A stretch of 64,000 nt of DNA from Elysia crispata (Eukaryota; Mollusca; Gastropoda; Plakobranchidae): the NCBI GenBank assembly GCA_033675545.1, contig JAWDGP010001156.1, positions 197,001 through 261,000 of the forward strand, written 5' to 3'. How positions within the stretch are numbered: the stretch's first letter is position 1; every line of letters begins with the position of its first letter. Positions 62,644-64,000 of this stretch are shown piece by piece. The notes under the pieces are model-generated. The model saw only the letters and a program-made list of their open reading frames with translations. It did no database searches and was not told where the DNA came from. The position numbers were made by a program, and so were the translations under genes.

Positions 62644-64000
62644 TTCCCTCGATGTTCGTATCTGTCTCTGTGATAATCCGTTCAGACTTGTAAAAACCGC
62701 TTTTCACCTAAAATATTTCTTTAAGGTTTAATAAGGAAATCATTAATAATTACACTAATGCAAATCATGCACTTGTATATTTTATTTCCTGACTGTATGC
62801 TGTTAATTTGGAGATGATTTAAATATTGTTCAATACTATTTTGTGAATGATAGCGGACGATGCATCATTTTTTTGTTTTTGTAAATATCCTAATCAGCAT
62901 GACGTTTTTCTTAATATTTCCCATAAGAAACTTTAGAACATCATTTATTAAAACGAATAATTCACTGATCTTTTAGGGTCTAAAAATCTGACCTGGACTT
63001 CAGCCTCGTTCGAGTTCTTATCAAAGTTCTTTTGTAGACAAAAGCACTGGTCGTTTTAGATTCAATATCGTGTTATTTCTACCTCAGATCAAATGAAAAA
63101 GATATCAGCTGTACTTTTTGGTCTTCAGTATAGAAATTATTGTTCAGCTCAATTTTTCATGGATTTTTTCAATATGAACAATGCAAAAAGTTTATTCATT
63201 TGAACTTTAGAAAAAAGAAGGTAAAATCCCAATAATTTGGCAGTTGTCTTTGCACAAATCATTCTGAACGACATACTGAATATTATTTTATCTGAAGAGA
63301 TTCGTACGGTGGAAAATTATCTGTTATTATTTATTTGTGAAAATATGGAATCTAAACATCAACATAACTATGAACGTTTAAAATAATTATTCTGAACTTT
63401 GCCGCAGGAAATGCAGCGAAGATGGATCCTGGTCAGGAACCCAACTTAAATGCGAAATTTGGAACTGCGAACCTCCTTCTGGTTTGGAGAATGGCACTGT
63501 CAACTTCACCAGTCTCACCCTCAATAGCTCGGCCATATACACATGTAAGGAAGGCTTTCAGTTCTCTACAGTTGGTGCTCTCAGAAATGTCTCGCCGGAC
63601 GACCCACAAAGAATGATGTCAGTGTGTAGTGATGAAAGACTCTGGATCATCCACTCTACCAAAACGCCAAGCAATGAGCTGACTTGTGTACAAACGAACT
63701 GTCCGCCTGCTCCAGCTATAATGAATGCCCTTATGGTTGGTGGAAACAATGGCCCGTTTACTGTCAATAAAACAGTGTATTATAAATGTTTGGATGGATA
63801 CAAGCAGCTGGGCATATATCCTTTACTGACCTGCACAGATAACGGTACATGGAGTTTTCCTTTTTTCGAGTGTCTCAAGATTGATTGTGGTCTCCCTCAG
63901 CCGATAAACAATGCTATAGTCAACACTGACAATGGAACAAATGTTGGATCAAAAGCTGTGTTCACTTGCGAGAGAGGTTTCTATCATGCAACCGGTCAAT
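55011..64000 (+). CDS. Secreted PAN/Apple-like and multi-CCP (sushi) protein, 5' part
   Basis: CCP modules bind proteins or glycans in complement regulators, selectins and adhesion proteins; the ligand here is unknown. Exons seen: 55011-55448, 57537-57627, 58104-58312, 58721-59003, 59840-60177, 60388-60610, 61084-61855, 63408 to the edge. All junctions are GT-AG and in frame (about 982 codons so far). The ATG at 55011 starts a signal peptide (MDLNFYRLTAMLVVVLFSLS, cleavage likely after TAS); the GTG at 55005 is not needed. A PAN-like segment follows (GCIRMCWLYSACSAATFTQN...RCQLYQ), then a Cys-rich exon (GCYPRPCKKTEMCAPV...FVCLPL). CCP modules then begin at about EPSRGYPT, NCGTPP, SCGPPP, DCGQPP, NCGMPS, PCGAAP, SCGAAP, SCDAPI, PCSSPP, DCGEPP, NCEPPS, NCPPAP and, cut by the edge, DCGLPQ. 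N-glycosylation sequons are frequent. No transmembrane segment is seen yet. The stretch between signal peptide and PAN is least certain and could hide a small intron. Confidence 0.9.
55449..57536 (+). other. First intron of the PAN-CCP gene
   Basis: 2.1 kb between the PAN exon and the Cys-rich exon, rich in pyrimidine and TATC/TCTA-type words (55740-56300, 56580-56830) with a short (GT)n at 55988-56003. The long hydrophobic frames on the plus strand come from this CT/T-rich composition and show no domain. Nothing else recognised. Confidence 0.65.
57427..57458. repeat. (CA)n(CG)n alternating purine-pyrimidine tract
   Basis: CACACA for about 22 bp followed by CGCGCGCGCG, just upstream of the exon at 57537. 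CG dinucleotides are otherwise sparse here. Confidence 0.93.
59004..59839 (+). other. Intron of the PAN-CCP gene
   Basis: It splits CCP module 3 after YTCKPG; the next exon resumes with FVQRESTSYIAQC. No repeat or element was recognised in it. Confidence 0.7.
62080..62646. repeat. (CTGT)n minisatellite with 48-bp higher-order unit, ending in (CT)n and T-run
   Basis: A TCTGTCTG-type array in the intron 61856-63407. In the first part the word CTATCACTGTCTGTCTGT recurs every 48 bp (near 62143, 62191, 62239, 62287), so tetranucleotide slippage is overlaid by a longer tandem unit. It ends in about 65 bp of CT and a T-run at 62635-62646. The three long Ser/Cys/Leu/Val frames across it are artefacts. 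Confidence 0.95.
62647..63407 (+). other. Remainder of the PAN-CCP intron before the last exon
   Basis: Unique AT-rich intronic sequence ending in the acceptor TTTGCCGCAG before GAAATGCAGC. Nothing else recognised. Confidence 0.7.

Noticed and set aside
62003-62731. Ser/Cys/Leu/Val-rich frames of up to 242 codons
   Set aside because: Tetranucleotide array in an intron; three frames are all open for the same reason.

Overview
The window is AT-rich, intron-rich animal nuclear DNA. Introns are GT-AG, microsatellites are very abundant, and the mobile debris is eukaryotic (an RTE-like LINE end, a tRNA-derived SINE, a Ty3/gypsy fossil, a TTAA-flanked MITE candidate). Protein similarity by eye, the many (GA)n/(CTGT)n tracts, the recurrent TCTAGATCTAGA-type words and a PAN-plus-many-CCP secreted protein suggest a mollusc, probably a gastropod. 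That assignment is inference; no species can be named from the sequence alone.

Three host genes were assembled exon by exon. (1) Minus strand, 19424 down to 4938: a complete 15-exon carnitine O-palmitoyltransferase 2 gene (CPT2, 668 codons plus stop), with a mitochondrial presequence and the catalytic FEHSWGDG block. (2) Minus strand, 45600 down to 28244: a complete 21-exon copine gene (626 codons plus stop) with C2A, C2B and a copine-type vWA domain, a 15-nt microexon, and a lineage-specific Pro/Gln/His/Asn/Met/Gly repeat tail. (3) Plus strand, 55011 to the window end: the 5' part of a large secreted or membrane protein gene with a signal peptide, a PAN/Apple-like segment, a short Cys-rich exon and at least 12 complete CCP/sushi modules plus a thirteenth cut by the window edge.

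Layout: 1-1.46 kb is microsatellite and a compound (GA)n satellite; 1.46-4.9 kb is CPT2 3' flank with a LINE fragment; 4.9-19.4 kb is CPT2; 19.4-28.2 kb is CPT2 upstream and copine downstream DNA with an inverted (CT)n/(GA)n repeat pair; 28.2-45.6 kb is copine; 45.6-55.0 kb is the divergent intergenic region between copine and the CCP gene, holding two very long triplet arrays, a broken Ty3/gypsy element and a long (GA)n tract; 55.0-64.0 kb is the CCP gene.

The three genes have unrelated roles: mitochondrial fatty-acid import, Ca2+/phospholipid signalling, and extracellular recognition or adhesion. Nothing suggests that they are co-regulated. No bacterial-type operon, CRISPR array, rRNA or functional tRNA gene was seen. 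The most unusual host features are the repeat-expanded copine tail, the substituted C2B calcium ligands of the copine, the copine microexon, and the PAN-CCP architecture.
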